From NCBI GenBank assembly GCA_002390705.1, contig DGQA01000003.1:1-22026 (forward strand): a DNA stretch of 22,026 nt, read 5' to 3'. The DNA comes from Actinobacteria bacterium UBA4426 (GTDB lineage: Bacteria; Actinomycetota; Actinomycetes; S36-B12). Under the pieces are notes generated by a model, which was not told the origin of the DNA, did no database searches, and was given only the letters and a program-made list of their open reading frames with translations. This document shows positions 8,487 through 16,158 of the stretch, piece after piece. A program made the position numbers and the translations under genes. Every line of letters begins with the position of its first letter. Positions within the stretch are counted from its first letter, which is position 1.

Positions 8487-8515
8487 GATCTCGTTCGCAC
8501 CAGGGTTGTAGACGG

Positions 8516-8530
8516 TAGTGTTACCGGGTG
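8516..8530 (+). promoter_or_regulatory. Probable leaderless promoter of the acyltransferase gene
   Basis: TAGTGT at 8516-8521 is followed by six bases and then GTG at 8528. No ribosome-binding sequence is visible, and bldC ends 41 bases earlier, so the gene may have its own start of transcription. Confidence 0.45.
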
Positions 8531-9280
8531 ACCGAACCCTTTTATCAAACAATTGTGCTGATCGTTAAAGGTGCATTCAGTGGGTTGGGTTTAAAAATTG
8601 ATGTTGTGGGAGAAGAAAACATCCCACTCGTGGGCGGCGCAATTTTAGCGATCAATCACACGAGTTACCTCGATTTTGCCCTCGGTGGCATCCCGGCAAA
8701 TCGGCGTGGGCGCAGGCTGGTTCGCTTCATGGCCAAGGACTCAATTTTCAGGCACAAAATTGCTGGTCCACTCATGCGCGGCATGAAACATATTTCTGTT
8801 GATCGTGATGCCGGTTCCCAGGCTTTCCGGGATTCCGTTGCAGCACTCAAAAGCGGTGAGATTGTTGGTGTATTCCCGGAAGCGACCATGAGTCGGTCAT
8901 TGGACATCAAAGGAATTAAAAGCGGAACTATCCGGATGGCTCGGGTTGCGAAGGTTCCGGTACTTCCCATGATTATTTTCGGAGGGCATCGAATCCTTTC
9001 CTATGGTGTTAAAGACTTCACGCGGGGCCGTTGTGCCATCATCATGGTGGGAGAGCCACTCGATATTGACGGTGACCCTGAAGAAGGGAATTATCGACTG
9101 CGAGAAGCGCTGCGCGAGCTTTTAGTGCAAGCAGTGGAGCGGTATCCGGATAAAGTCTTGGGTGCTTCGTGGCTTCCCGCGAGACTAGGTGGTAGCGCCC
9201 CAACGCTGGAGGAAGCAGAAGTGATCGAGGTTGCCGCGCAGTTGGAGCGAGCAGCAAAGCGGGCACAGAAGAAGAGTTAA
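8528..9280 (+). CDS. 1-acyl-sn-glycerol-3-phosphate acyltransferase family protein (PlsC-like)
   Basis: A 250-residue acyltransferase of the kind that adds the second acyl chain to lysophosphatidic acid at the membrane. The HX4D catalytic motif is present as NHTSYLD (His44, Asp49), followed by FMAKDSIF, the GMKHISVDRD block (85-94) and the glycerophosphate-binding VFPEATMSRS (115-124), in which the usual FPEGT reads FPEAT. KSGTIRMA and VPVLPM follow. The first 20 residues are hydrophobic enough for membrane association but no clear spanning helix is seen. Substrate could also be another lysolipid or a mannosylated lipid. The stop codon overlaps that of the convergent nuclease gene. Confidence 0.9.
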   Translation: MTEPFYQTIVLIVKGAFSGLGLKIDVVGEENIPLVGGAILAINHTSYLDFALGGIPANRRGRRLVRFMAKDSIFRHKIAGPLMRGMKHISVDRDAGSQAFRDSVAALKSGEIVGVFPEATMSRSLDIKGIKSGTIRMARVAKVPVLPMIIFGGHRILSYGVKDFTRGRCAIIMVGEPLDIDGDPEEGNYRLREALRELLVQAVERYPDKVLGASWLPARLGGSAPTLEEAEVIEVAAQLERAAKRAQKKS

Positions 9281-10617
9281 TACTGTTTGCCCCATTTTTT
9301 AGCGCTGATTGTCACATTTCGATTGGACATTAATGCCACACTATCGCCACTATCACGCAGAAGGGTTGAGTCGCGTCCCCAATACTGCGTGGAATCCGTT
9401 GGCTGCCCTTTCCCAATTCGCACAGTTAATGATTGGTACGGCCTAATTGAGGTATCGGGTAAGAATGGGTACGTGGAAACATCGCGTCTGAGGTGGTAGC
9501 CATCCAGTAACACTGTTGACCTACCAGTATTTTTGATAGTGATGTATTCCTGATTCGTACGCCGTGACATTTTTTTTGCGGTCGAGGTGGCATTTACTTT
9601 GGTGATTCGCAAAACACCCTTCATCGGATCTGAACAATCCAGCACACATGGATATTCGTAGTAGGAACGAACTGCGGTATTTTGATCGAGCAGGTAGGCG
9701 CCATCACCCAAGAAGGAATTAATGTCAGTATTTCGAAAAAGTGCTACCTCTGATCCCCAGTACAGATCCCGTGGATTTGGTGTGCCGTTTGTGCCCACTC
9801 CCATGTGCACAACCCGAAAGTCATTGGGCGTAAGAGTCGATCCGGGTGGAAAACGAAACCAGTCTGATACACCTGTATCACGCAATACCCATCCGGTAAC
9901 ATCCACATTACTGTCACCCACATTGCGAATTATTGCGTATTCGCCATTAATATTTGTGCTGTCATTGCCTTGCGCATCCCAATTGACATTCACACTCAAT
10001 TTTGCTTCCGGTTGCTCCAATGGCCCGCACAAATCCGGAGACCATAACCCGATTTTTTTAAGTTGGACTTGAGCGATCATGACTCGGTATTTGTAGGACA
10101 GCGCTGATTCGTTCTCCACCGTGAACCACATGGCGAGCCCTGACTGAGCGATGACTACTTGAAGGTCAATATCGTATTGATTAGTCTGCGGATTCCACGC
10201 GAATGCGTAGCGCTGAATTCTCTCATCTTTAAATGAGGCTTCGTCAAGCGAGCGTAATTGAACTTTAGTTCCCGGGGGGAGCCAGGAGGTAAGTAATCTC
10301 GTTGCCTCTGGACCGCCACACATGTCCTTGTCGCGGTTGGCATTATTAAAACCGCGGATCTCGGGGGTGTTCACTCCCAAGAGTCGCACGGTGACGGAGT
10401 CGGTCGCTCCTTCTTCGATGAATCGAAAAGTGTCCCCATCAAGAACAACGTCAACGATTCCAGTTTCCTGGATTGGGATGTCGAGGTAGCTGTCTTGGGA
10501 TAGGTCATAGTTGTCGGCAGTTGCACTTGATGGAAATCCAGCTAGTAACAATGTGCTTGCCGCGATACTGGCCGACACGCAAATCATTGATCGGATCCAG
10601 ATGTACTTTGCGTTCAC
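9277..10617 (-). CDS. Secreted thermonuclease-like (SNase) protein with two lamin-tail domains
   Basis: Counting from the GTG at 10617 the protein has 446 residues. It starts with a signal peptide: a charged start (Lys, Arg), a hydrophobic stretch around SASIAASTLLLAG, and a likely cut after SSATA. The staphylococcal-nuclease domain follows, with VLDGDTF, VRLLGVNTPE and DERIQRYAF supplying the expected Asp, Arg, Glu and Arg catalytic residues. Two lamin-tail (LTD) immunoglobulin-like domains follow, marked by YAIIRNVGDSNVDVTGW and YITIKNTGRSTVLLDGY. LTDs often accompany secreted nucleases; it probably degrades extracellular DNA. A TTG at 10689 would add 24 residues but spoils the signal peptide. 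GGGG lies five bases before the GTG. Confidence 0.85.
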   Translation of the reverse strand: MNAKYIWIRSMICVSASIAASTLLLAGFPSSATADNYDLSQDSYLDIPIQETGIVDVVLDGDTFRFIEEGATDSVTVRLLGVNTPEIRGFNNANRDKDMCGGPEATRLLTSWLPPGTKVQLRSLDEASFKDERIQRYAFAWNPQTNQYDIDLQVVIAQSGLAMWFTVENESALSYKYRVMIAQVQLKKIGLWSPDLCGPLEQPEAKLSVNVNWDAQGNDSTNINGEYAIIRNVGDSNVDVTGWVLRDTGVSDWFRFPPGSTLTPNDFRVVHMGVGTNGTPNPRDLYWGSEVALFRNTDINSFLGDGAYLLDQNTAVRSYYEYPCVLDCSDPMKGVLRITKVNATSTAKKMSRRTNQEYITIKNTGRSTVLLDGYHLRRDVSTYPFLPDTSIRPYQSLTVRIGKGQPTDSTQYWGRDSTLLRDSGDSVALMSNRNVTISAKKWGKQY

Positions 10618-10666
10618 GCAAACCCCAATTTTTTGGATATCGAATATGTCCCAGACGTATGACGCA

Positions 10667-10694
10667 ATGATAACGAGATGGTTCCACAAATCAA
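10667..10694 (-). promoter_or_regulatory. Possible promoter of the secreted nuclease gene
   Basis: On the minus strand TTGATT (10694 to 10689) and TATCAT (10672 to 10667) are 16 bases apart, giving a leader of about 43 bases before the GTG at 10617. A 14-base perfect palindrome, TTGATCCGGATCAA at 10698-10711, lies immediately upstream and could be an operator. Confidence 0.4.
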
Positions 10695-10774
10695 AAATTG
10701 ATCCGGATCAACCCAATTCCTGATCTGTGAAAAAGTCATGAACGTGAACAAGTTATCCGCCTCCCGGGCCAAAA

Positions 10775-11575
10775 TTAGGTGGCTAAGTTGTACACAATGA
10801 CGCCAATTGTTTGAATAATTAACAGGTTCGAGACATTCGATGCGAGCAGGTTGTGCACAACTTCGGTAGACGCTGATGAACCGTTCTTCGCAAATGAGGA
10901 ATAAAATGTGGTGAACTCTGGGAGTGAAGTTGCGATAGCCGCTAGTCCACCTAAGACCACTGCAGGTACTCCAAATGCGAAGCCGAGGGAGTAGACCGAA
11001 TCACCGAGTTGGGAGCCTAAAAAGTACAAGCCCACAAGCCCGGCAAGAACCACAGTCGAGTTGATTAGCCATTTAGTGACCGAAGATGGAACGGGATCCG
11101 GTGGGGAGTCTTCTTTTTCATGTGGTCCGGATCGGGCACGTAGTAATACAAAATAGGCAACGAGTAAAGTGAGAAATAGCGGCACGGTCCACATTTGCGT
11201 TGCCGTGTCCGTGAGTACTAATACAAGTGGAAGCACTATGGACGCTCCGACGATGAGAAGATCCAGCCGGTAGCGGGCGTGCATCAGGGTGGGTAAATGT
11301 TTGAACCACAATGCTGCCGTAATAACTAAGAACACATTAATCACGTTGGAACCCAACACGTTAAAAGCAGCGGCTGTGAAGAAACCCGTGGCTGCGATAA
11401 AAACGGTGGACACCAGTTCTGGTGCGGATGTGAGATAACCAAGGATCTGACCCGAGACAACTTTTGAAGCGCGCGTGTAGGCCACTAAGCGTTGAACCGG
11501 ATTGTACAAAGCGTACTTCGCGATTGCGACAATTCCGGCGGCACTTAACACGAACCAGATCAATGACATCGTCAT
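10775..11575 (-). CDS. Sodium/calcium exchanger (CaCA) family membrane protein
   Basis: A 266-residue integral membrane protein with two halves that mirror each other. The first repeat holds TSAPELVST and, about 20 residues on, NVLGSNVINVF. The second holds ATSLPEFTTFYSS and LLASNVSNLLII. These are the alpha-1 and alpha-2 motifs (TS-x-PE and GSN-x-x-N) that form the ion path in Ca2+/cation antiporters such as YrbG. A hydrophilic loop containing GPHEKEDSPPDPVP separates the halves. It is shorter than most relatives (300-370 residues), with about eight to ten helices. The transported ion is unknown. Two ATGs lie six bases apart at the start, without a clear ribosome-binding site. The 285 bases upstream show no convincing gene. 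Confidence 0.85.
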   Translation of the reverse strand: MTMSLIWFVLSAAGIVAIAKYALYNPVQRLVAYTRASKVVSGQILGYLTSAPELVSTVFIAATGFFTAAAFNVLGSNVINVFLVITAALWFKHLPTLMHARYRLDLLIVGASIVLPLVLVLTDTATQMWTVPLFLTLLVAYFVLLRARSGPHEKEDSPPDPVPSSVTKWLINSTVVLAGLVGLYFLGSQLGDSVYSLGFAFGVPAVVLGGLAAIATSLPEFTTFYSSFAKNGSSASTEVVHNLLASNVSNLLIIQTIGVIVYNLAT

Positions 11576-11860
11576 TTAACGGGGGTTCCCCTACAGATAG
11601 GTCTTCACGGTATTGATTTTGCACCCCAGGCGCGCAACTAGCAAAATATTACCTACCCGAGGTTGTAAAGGAGTCTACGCGCTGGACTCCGCACAAACTC
11701 CACCGAAGCCTTCTCGTGGATTAGCTACTGTGCTGCAGCTGGATAAATTTCGCAGTCAAGTAGTCAACAGTCTTCGATCAGGCTTCTTGCTATCTCGCCC
11801 CGCTTGTCTCCGCACACGAAATTAGTGAAACTAAGAAAAGCGGCGACACGGAGCGTTCGG

Positions 11861-12241
11861 TTAGGCGCTGGCTCCGTATTTGTTCGGACTGGTAGTTCCT
11901 GGTAAAACAAACCAGACAATAAGAACGATACTTCCGACGGGAACAAATCCAAGGAAGTACCACCAACCGGACAAGTCACGGTCATGTAACCGTCGGACAC
12001 TCACTGCGAGTGTCGGCAAGATAAGCGACAAAAGTATTATAGAAAAAATTAAAATGAACAACCATGTGAGAAATCCGAAGTTCCAAAACAACCAAATTCC
12101 GAGACCTAAGACGATTGCTGCAACCGACTGCACGAGGAGAGTGAACAAAACCCACCACCAGTATTCAGACCGGCCGGCGCGACCGTCGAAATCCCCGTAC
12201 TTGTTCCAGCACGTAGTAACTGCTTCCTTTAATCCCATCAT
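11861..12241 (-). CDS. DUF805 domain-containing membrane protein
   Basis: A 126-residue membrane protein with the full DUF805 signature: GRAGRSEYWWW (residues 20-30), LPTLAVSVRRLHDRD (75-89), SGWW (91-94), and the final SPNKYG (118-123). Three or four hydrophobic segments are visible (about 30-50, 54-80 and 96-114). DUF805 proteins are common inner membrane proteins without known function, often beside unrelated genes. AGGGAGA lies two bases from the first ATG and five from the second, so the start may be 12238 rather than 12241. It stands alone on the minus strand. Confidence 0.9.
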   Translation of the reverse strand: MMGLKEAVTTCWNKYGDFDGRAGRSEYWWWVLFTLLVQSVAAIVLGLGIWLFWNFGFLTWLFILIFSIILLSLILPTLAVSVRRLHDRDLSGWWYFLGFVPVGSIVLIVWFVLPGTTSPNKYGASA

Positions 12242-12553
12242 TTCTCCCTAAATCTGTTAGATGAGTTGCAACTAAAAAGTCAATTCTAAATTTTATAATT
12301 CGGCATCGCGTCAATCACAACTAAAAGTATATTGTGGCTAGCAGTCACACACGGGTTTTCCAATCCCGGCGCGTCTGGGGAACGTACTGGATTCAACGAC
12401 TTCCGTTACAAATATCTTCCATGAATGCGAAGAACTTCTGGTAATTGTCTGGGGGATACTCTCGCCAGTTTTTCCGCGCGGCATGACTCCAGCCCACCTC
12501 GATGCACTCTGTCGCAGCGCTTCCGTGACCAAAAGTGAGGCTCTGGGAAAACT
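12242..12553. other. 312-base interval with a start-less open frame
   Basis: This stretch between DUF805 and a small unassigned gene holds no gene I can support. One plus-strand frame is open from after the TAG at 12339-12341 to the TAA at 12630-12632 (about 96 codons). Its middle reads like protein (HECEELLVIVWG, MTPAHLDALCRSAS, EALGKLYGLLK), yet it has no ATG, GTG or TTG before the ATG at 12484, and its end runs antisense through the next gene. It may be the remnant of a lost gene or chance. Confidence 0.3.
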
Positions 12554-12811
12554 TTACGGGCTTTTGAAAATGCCCTGCCTCACCATGACTTCATCAAATA
12601 CTTCTGGCCCGTCCTCGCTCAACGGAAAGTAAGTGCTCACAAAGAGAGCGATCGCCTCCGCTTCAGAGTTAGCCTCAACAGTCGATGTGTAATCAAGCAT
12701 GCCTTCCCCGACGCTACCAAAATCTTTAACTGCAAATGAACCTAATGTGGTCCAGATGACCCAGCGACTCGGATAGCCCTTGATGAGACCCTCTACCGTG
12801 AATAACGCCAT
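12554..12811 (-). CDS. Hypothetical protein, 85 residues
   Basis: I do not recognise this family. The protein begins MALFTVEGLIKGYPSRW, has a central VGEGMLDYTSTVEANSEAEA and ends VRQGIFKSP. It is acidic, without cysteines, signal peptide or membrane segment. The EANSEAEAIALF segment is typical of small alpha/beta proteins in which a strand is followed by an amphipathic helix. The ATG at 12811 is chosen over a longer frame to 12886 because GATAAT lies exactly six bases before it, the layout seen at other leaderless starts in this window. It is isolated between intergenic stretches, so no role can be inferred. Confidence 0.55.
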   Translation of the reverse strand: MALFTVEGLIKGYPSRWVIWTTLGSFAVKDFGSVGEGMLDYTSTVEANSEAEAIALFVSTYFPLSEDGPEVFDEVMVRQGIFKSP

Positions 12812-12823
12812 GGTGAGATTATC
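12809..12823 (-). promoter_or_regulatory. Probable leaderless promoter of the 85-residue protein gene
   Basis: On the minus strand GATAAT (12823 to 12818), one mismatch from TATAAT, is followed by six bases and then the ATG at 12811. No ribosome-binding sequence is present. Confidence 0.4.
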
Positions 12824-13076
12824 CCGATTCACGGCCAAATGTGCACCCAAAATTTTAAATTGCCGCGCACGACTGTGTGAGAACACTCATTAGTTTTACA
12901 AAAATTCTGGAATTAATTCGTGTTCACCGCCATAACTTCCCGCGAAAACACAGGGTTGAGAGAGCAACTATTTGTCAAGGTTTGGTTTTCATAATTTCAC
13001 CCCTCGTACGTCATGGTTGTGTTGTATCCCACTGATACGAGAAAGGGAGCAAAGCGCAAAAGGACACCTCACACTC

Positions 13077-14720
13077 ATGTCAAGCCCACCCCCTTCCAAA
13101 CTGTACGCTTGGAGAATGCGTAAATGGTTACCGCTAATGGTGCTGGGGATAGCTCAATTCATCATGGTGGTTGATGGAACTGTCATGAACGTGTCAATCA
13201 CGACAGTCGTCGCAGATTTGGGAACCACGGTCAGCTCGATGCAGCTAGCCATCGCTACTTTCACACTCACCATGGCAGCACTCATGCTCGCTGGATCTGG
13301 GATCGGGAATCGAATCGGGAGACGACGCGCATTCGTAATTGGGTCCATGATTTATGGAATCGGGTCCTTAATCACAGCCCTAGCCGATGGCTTCGCCATG
13401 TTGTTTGTTGGTTGGTCAATCATCGAAGGTATCGGAGCAGCCCTCGTTATCCCCGCCGTCGTTGCCCTGGCCGCCATCAACTACACAGGTCGAGATCGAG
13501 CCTTCGCCTACGCCATGCTTGGTGGAGTTGCTGGCGCTGCTGCTGCGGCGGGTCCGCTGATCGGGGGCTGGGTAACCAGCGAATTTTCCTGGCAATGGGT
13601 ATTTGCGGCAGAAACACTCTTAATCGTCGTATTGATCTTGCCGCTGGCAAGCACAATTAAGGACATCCCTGTCCAACCAAGCACCAGTCGATTCGACCTC
13701 GTGGGGGTTGTTCTCTCCGCCGCCTCGATGGGTACCGTCGTGTTGGCTCTAGTTTCTGCCAGCACTTGGGGCTTGCTTGAACCATTAAACCCACCGTTTC
13801 AGATCGCTGGCTTTTCCCCAACTATTCCCATAGTGCTCGCTGGACTGGGAATCGGATGGGCGTTCATCTCCTGGGAACGCCACATTCGAGATAGTGATCG
13901 GCAACCATTGCTTGGCATTGACCTGTTTAGCCTCTCCAGCTTGCGAGCGGGACTAGTGTCCCAAACAATTCTTTACTTCATCATTGCTGGATCATTCTTC
14001 GTGCTCCCTCTTTATTTGCAGACGGTGCTAAACCTTGACGCATTTGAGTCAGGAATCCGGATGCTGCCTATGTCCATTTCCGTATTCGTCTTGGCTCTAG
14101 CTGGTTCACGCTTGGCGCTCCACTTCTCTCCTCTTGTCATGATCCGTTCTGGGCTGGTAACTGCATGTTTCGGTCTGCTACTACTGATCGGAGCCATTAC
14201 GCCGCAAGTGAGCGGTACCCTTTTTACTTGCGCAATGACCGCTATCGGTATCGGAATAGGCTTAGCAATCTCCCAAATCGGTAACGTTAACCTGTCTTGC
14301 GTAGACGACTCGAGGAGCAACGAAGTGGGTGGCCTGCAAGGAACAGCGACAAACTTGGGCTCTTCTCTCGGTGTCGCATTAGCCGGGACTGTCCTATTTA
14401 TTGGGCTTGCCACGACCTTTACTTCCTCGGTCCTTTCGAACGACAACATTGACTCCGCGGTTGCGCAAAGTGTTGCGGACGCGGCTGCTTCAGGTGTACA
14501 AATCGTCACTCTGACGCAGGCGCAAGAAGCTCTTACTAACGCTGGTGTATCAGAGAGAGACGCTGCCGAAATTGTGCAGGAATATGCTGCCAGCAAAGTT
14601 CAATCATTGCGAGCAGGGTTGGGCGTTTTGTTCATCATTGGTTTGATTGGGATACCCCTGACGCGTGGCCTCCCGAATAAACCAATTGTGCAAGCCTCGC
14701 CCATTATTCGAAAAATTTGA
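13077..14720 (+). CDS. MFS transporter, DHA2 (14-helix) drug:proton antiporter family
   Basis: A 547-residue polytopic membrane protein. The first helix carries QFIMVVDGTVMNVSITTV, the DHA2 version of motif D1 with its buried Asp. GNRIGRRRAFVIG is MFS motif A between helices 2 and 3, and GPLIGGW is motif C, the antiporter motif. The hydrophobicity pattern supports about 14 helices, with a long segment near the C-terminus (AAASGVQIVTLTQAQEAL) likely outside the membrane. Such proteins export drugs, dyes or antiseptics using the proton gradient. The ATG at 13077 is preferred over an open extension to 12972 because the extra residues are cysteine-rich and unlike MFS starts; AAAGGGAG is too far upstream to be decisive. 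Confidence 0.88.
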   Translation: MSSPPPSKLYAWRMRKWLPLMVLGIAQFIMVVDGTVMNVSITTVVADLGTTVSSMQLAIATFTLTMAALMLAGSGIGNRIGRRRAFVIGSMIYGIGSLITALADGFAMLFVGWSIIEGIGAALVIPAVVALAAINYTGRDRAFAYAMLGGVAGAAAAAGPLIGGWVTSEFSWQWVFAAETLLIVVLILPLASTIKDIPVQPSTSRFDLVGVVLSAASMGTVVLALVSASTWGLLEPLNPPFQIAGFSPTIPIVLAGLGIGWAFISWERHIRDSDRQPLLGIDLFSLSSLRAGLVSQTILYFIIAGSFFVLPLYLQTVLNLDAFESGIRMLPMSISVFVLALAGSRLALHFSPLVMIRSGLVTACFGLLLLIGAITPQVSGTLFTCAMTAIGIGIGLAISQIGNVNLSCVDDSRSNEVGGLQGTATNLGSSLGVALAGTVLFIGLATTFTSSVLSNDNIDSAVAQSVADAAASGVQIVTLTQAQEALTNAGVSERDAAEIVQEYAASKVQSLRAGLGVLFIIGLIGIPLTRGLPNKPIVQASPIIRKI

Positions 14721-14751
14721 CACGGTGAACTGTGCGATTCACCATGTGCAC

Positions 14752-15084
14752 ATGGACAGCTGGGAATTTCGTGTGCGCTGCAAAGAGTGCATGAGTGTGT
14801 TAGTTACCCTGACAATGGCCGAAGGAATGTTGACGGCGAGCTTTGTTGAAATAGCGTTGGAAAACTACCCCGACAGTATTCCCGGAGAGAAACTCACTCT
14901 GCCGGTACGATCCACGGACCCAATTTCTACACAGATAGAGTTAAAAACCGACAATTTTGCTCCGATGAACTACGCGGTGCGATGCGAATGTGTCGACAGT
15001 AACCAGAAAAAGATTCACAACGTAAGTTCTGCAAGCCTTGCACAATTGGGTCAGGTGAAAGGACGCCGGGACTTCTTAGTGTGA
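14752..15084 (+). CDS. Hypothetical protein with CxxC and CxC motifs
   Basis: About 110 residues, family not recognised. WEFRVRCKECMS near the N-terminus and YAVRCECVDS about 60 residues later give two cysteine pairs (CKEC and CEC) at the ends of similar strand-like segments (FRVRCKEC / YAVRCEC), which could bind a metal such as zinc or form disulfides. The region between is acidic with alternating hydrophobic residues. No signal peptide is visible. The ATG at 14752 is the conservative start; a GTG at 14725 lies five bases after the MFS stop. Neither has a ribosome-binding site, so it may be read through from the exporter gene. A regulatory link with the exporter is possible but unproven. Confidence 0.5.
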   Translation: MDSWEFRVRCKECMSVLVTLTMAEGMLTASFVEIALENYPDSIPGEKLTLPVRSTDPISTQIELKTDNFAPMNYAVRCECVDSNQKKIHNVSSASLAQLGQVKGRRDFLV

Positions 15085-15091
15085 GGGGTAG

Positions 15092-15129
15092 TGATCAGAA
15101 CTCATTCTGACCCAAACTCATTCTGATCA
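15092..15129. repeat. Inverted repeat with two alternative partners between convergent genes
   Basis: TGATCAGAA (15092-15100) can pair with TTCTGATCA (15121-15129), nine of nine, across a 20-base loop. Alternatively its TCAGAA part can pair with TTCTGA (15105-15110) across a four-base loop. It sits between two convergent genes and could act as a terminator in both directions, but no T tract follows. Confidence 0.4.
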
Positions 15130-15155
15130 AAAATCATTGTGGACGTGAACGCATG

Positions 15156-15857
15156 TCACTCCACGGCACCCTGATTGGACTCATTTTGTGTCCCGACAAG
15201 CTTGCACATCAGTTTGTCGATGCCCCACAACACAAGAGACAGCACGCAGCACGCGACAACGATCACTGAAAGATTAATTAACACTTCGGCATAGCCCAGT
15301 TTCGTCACGTTGACGAAAGGGTAGGCGTACGCGTCAACGAATGCACCTCGTACGAGTGTGAGGAAGATCCAACAAAAAGGTATAACTAGCCCAGCAGCTA
15401 TTACCCGCAGCGAGATCCAACCACGAGGCCCTACGAGTAGCCAAGCGAGAACAAAAGCGAGGGGAGTCAACACGTGGTTGCACAAGTTGCTGACCGCCGC
15501 TGCGCCCTCAGCCTGAACCAGGTCAGCTAAGGCGATGTTGTAGATGAGGCCAGTGACAGAAATCATGAGCAGGGAGCTAAACCACAAAGCTCTAAACCAG
15601 AAGGAAGACATGCGTGGGCGAAACACGAAGACTCCCGTGACTACCGCCACGACGATATTGGACCAAATGGTGAAGTAGGAAAAGTAATCGAAGACGCGAC
15701 TAAGAAGTGGCTGGTCTGGATCACCCATTAAAGATGGATCGCCGTCGGAAAAACTCGAGTAGGTACCCAGTAATACCATTGAGAATCCAACGAACAAACC
15801 GATACTTGAGATTGCAAGAACGAGCGAATAGGTAATGCGCCATGTTGCAGTTTTCAA
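15156..15857 (-). CDS. Pr6Pr family membrane protein
   Basis: A protein of about 233 residues with six hydrophobic segments. Family-type motifs are FSYFTIWSNI after the first loop, TGLIYNIALA, the NHVLTPLAFVLAWLLVGPRG block with Asn and His at the membrane face, LVRGAFVDAYAYPFV, and LGYAEVLINLSVIV. These fit the Pr6Pr (FAR-17a/AIG1-like) membrane family, whose bacterial function is unknown. The start is placed at TTG 15857, because AAGGAG lies eight bases upstream of it; an ATG at 15887 would add ten residues but has no ribosome-binding site. The C-terminal tail is hydrophilic. Confidence 0.8.
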   Translation of the reverse strand: MKTATWRITYSLVLAISSIGLFVGFSMVLLGTYSSFSDGDPSLMGDPDQPLLSRVFDYFSYFTIWSNIVVAVVTGVFVFRPRMSSFWFRALWFSSLLMISVTGLIYNIALADLVQAEGAAAVSNLCNHVLTPLAFVLAWLLVGPRGWISLRVIAAGLVIPFCWIFLTLVRGAFVDAYAYPFVNVTKLGYAEVLINLSVIVVACCVLSLVLWGIDKLMCKLVGTQNESNQGAVE

Positions 15858-15985
15858 ATGCCTAACTCCTTGACTATCGTTTCGCATTCAGGTCAACAGA
15901 TTGTGCTGCAGCCATATGAGTTCTTGGCCTCCCCTCACGATACGTCATCCAGTCATTCGTCATCCAGCTCCGGGACATCGGGTCA

Positions 15986-16087
15986 TTAGCCTGCGGGATT
16001 CTTCTTGTTCATGGCTGGTTCCCTCGTGCGTGTCGCTGACGTGAGTACAGCGAGGCAGATCGCTAGGGCAATAATTCCCGCCCGCCA
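15986..16087 (-). pseudogene. Probable C-terminal remnant of a membrane transporter gene
   Basis: On the minus strand a 33-codon frame without a start codon reads WRAGIIALAICLAVLTS, then TRTREPAMNKKNPAG and TAA. A hydrophobic helix followed by a short basic tail is what the end of an MFS-type transporter looks like. The frame is cut upstream by a stop at 16088-16090, just where the azoR promoter region begins. I infer that it is the leftover end of a gene that once read away from azoR. The evidence is one short stretch, so chance is possible. Confidence 0.3.
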
Positions 16088-16098
16088 TTATGTTTTAG

Positions 16099-16127
16099 TT
16101 GACAATTCAATTAGATCGCAATATAGT
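16099..16127 (+). promoter_or_regulatory. Strong sigma70-type promoter of azoR with overlapping inverted half-sites
   Basis: TTGACA (16099-16104), 17 bases, then TATAGT (16122-16127): the -35 is consensus and the -10 has one mismatch. TTAGTTGA (16095-16102), covering the -35, is matched by an exact inverted copy TCAACTAA (16135-16142) past the -10, and a partial third copy TAGTTTA starts at 16124. Such sites over a strong promoter suggest repression by a dimeric regulator of MarR, HxlR or TetR type. No such regulator is encoded in this window. Confidence 0.75.
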
Positions 16128-16158
16128 TTAATCTTCAACTAATTTGAGGAGAAAACTT

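Noticed and set aside
11613..11825. A 70-codon plus-strand frame between the antiporter and DUF805 genes
   Set aside because: It starts at a TTG without a ribosome-binding site and its composition is not protein-like; I see no gene in 11576-11860.
12338..12532. A 64-codon minus-strand frame before the 85-residue gene
   Set aside because: No ribosome-binding or leaderless signal; Ser/Arg-rich sequence without family features.
12972..13076. Extended start of the MFS transporter
   Set aside because: The extra 35 residues are unlike MFS starts; the ATG at 13077 gives the usual short hydrophilic N-terminus before helix 1.
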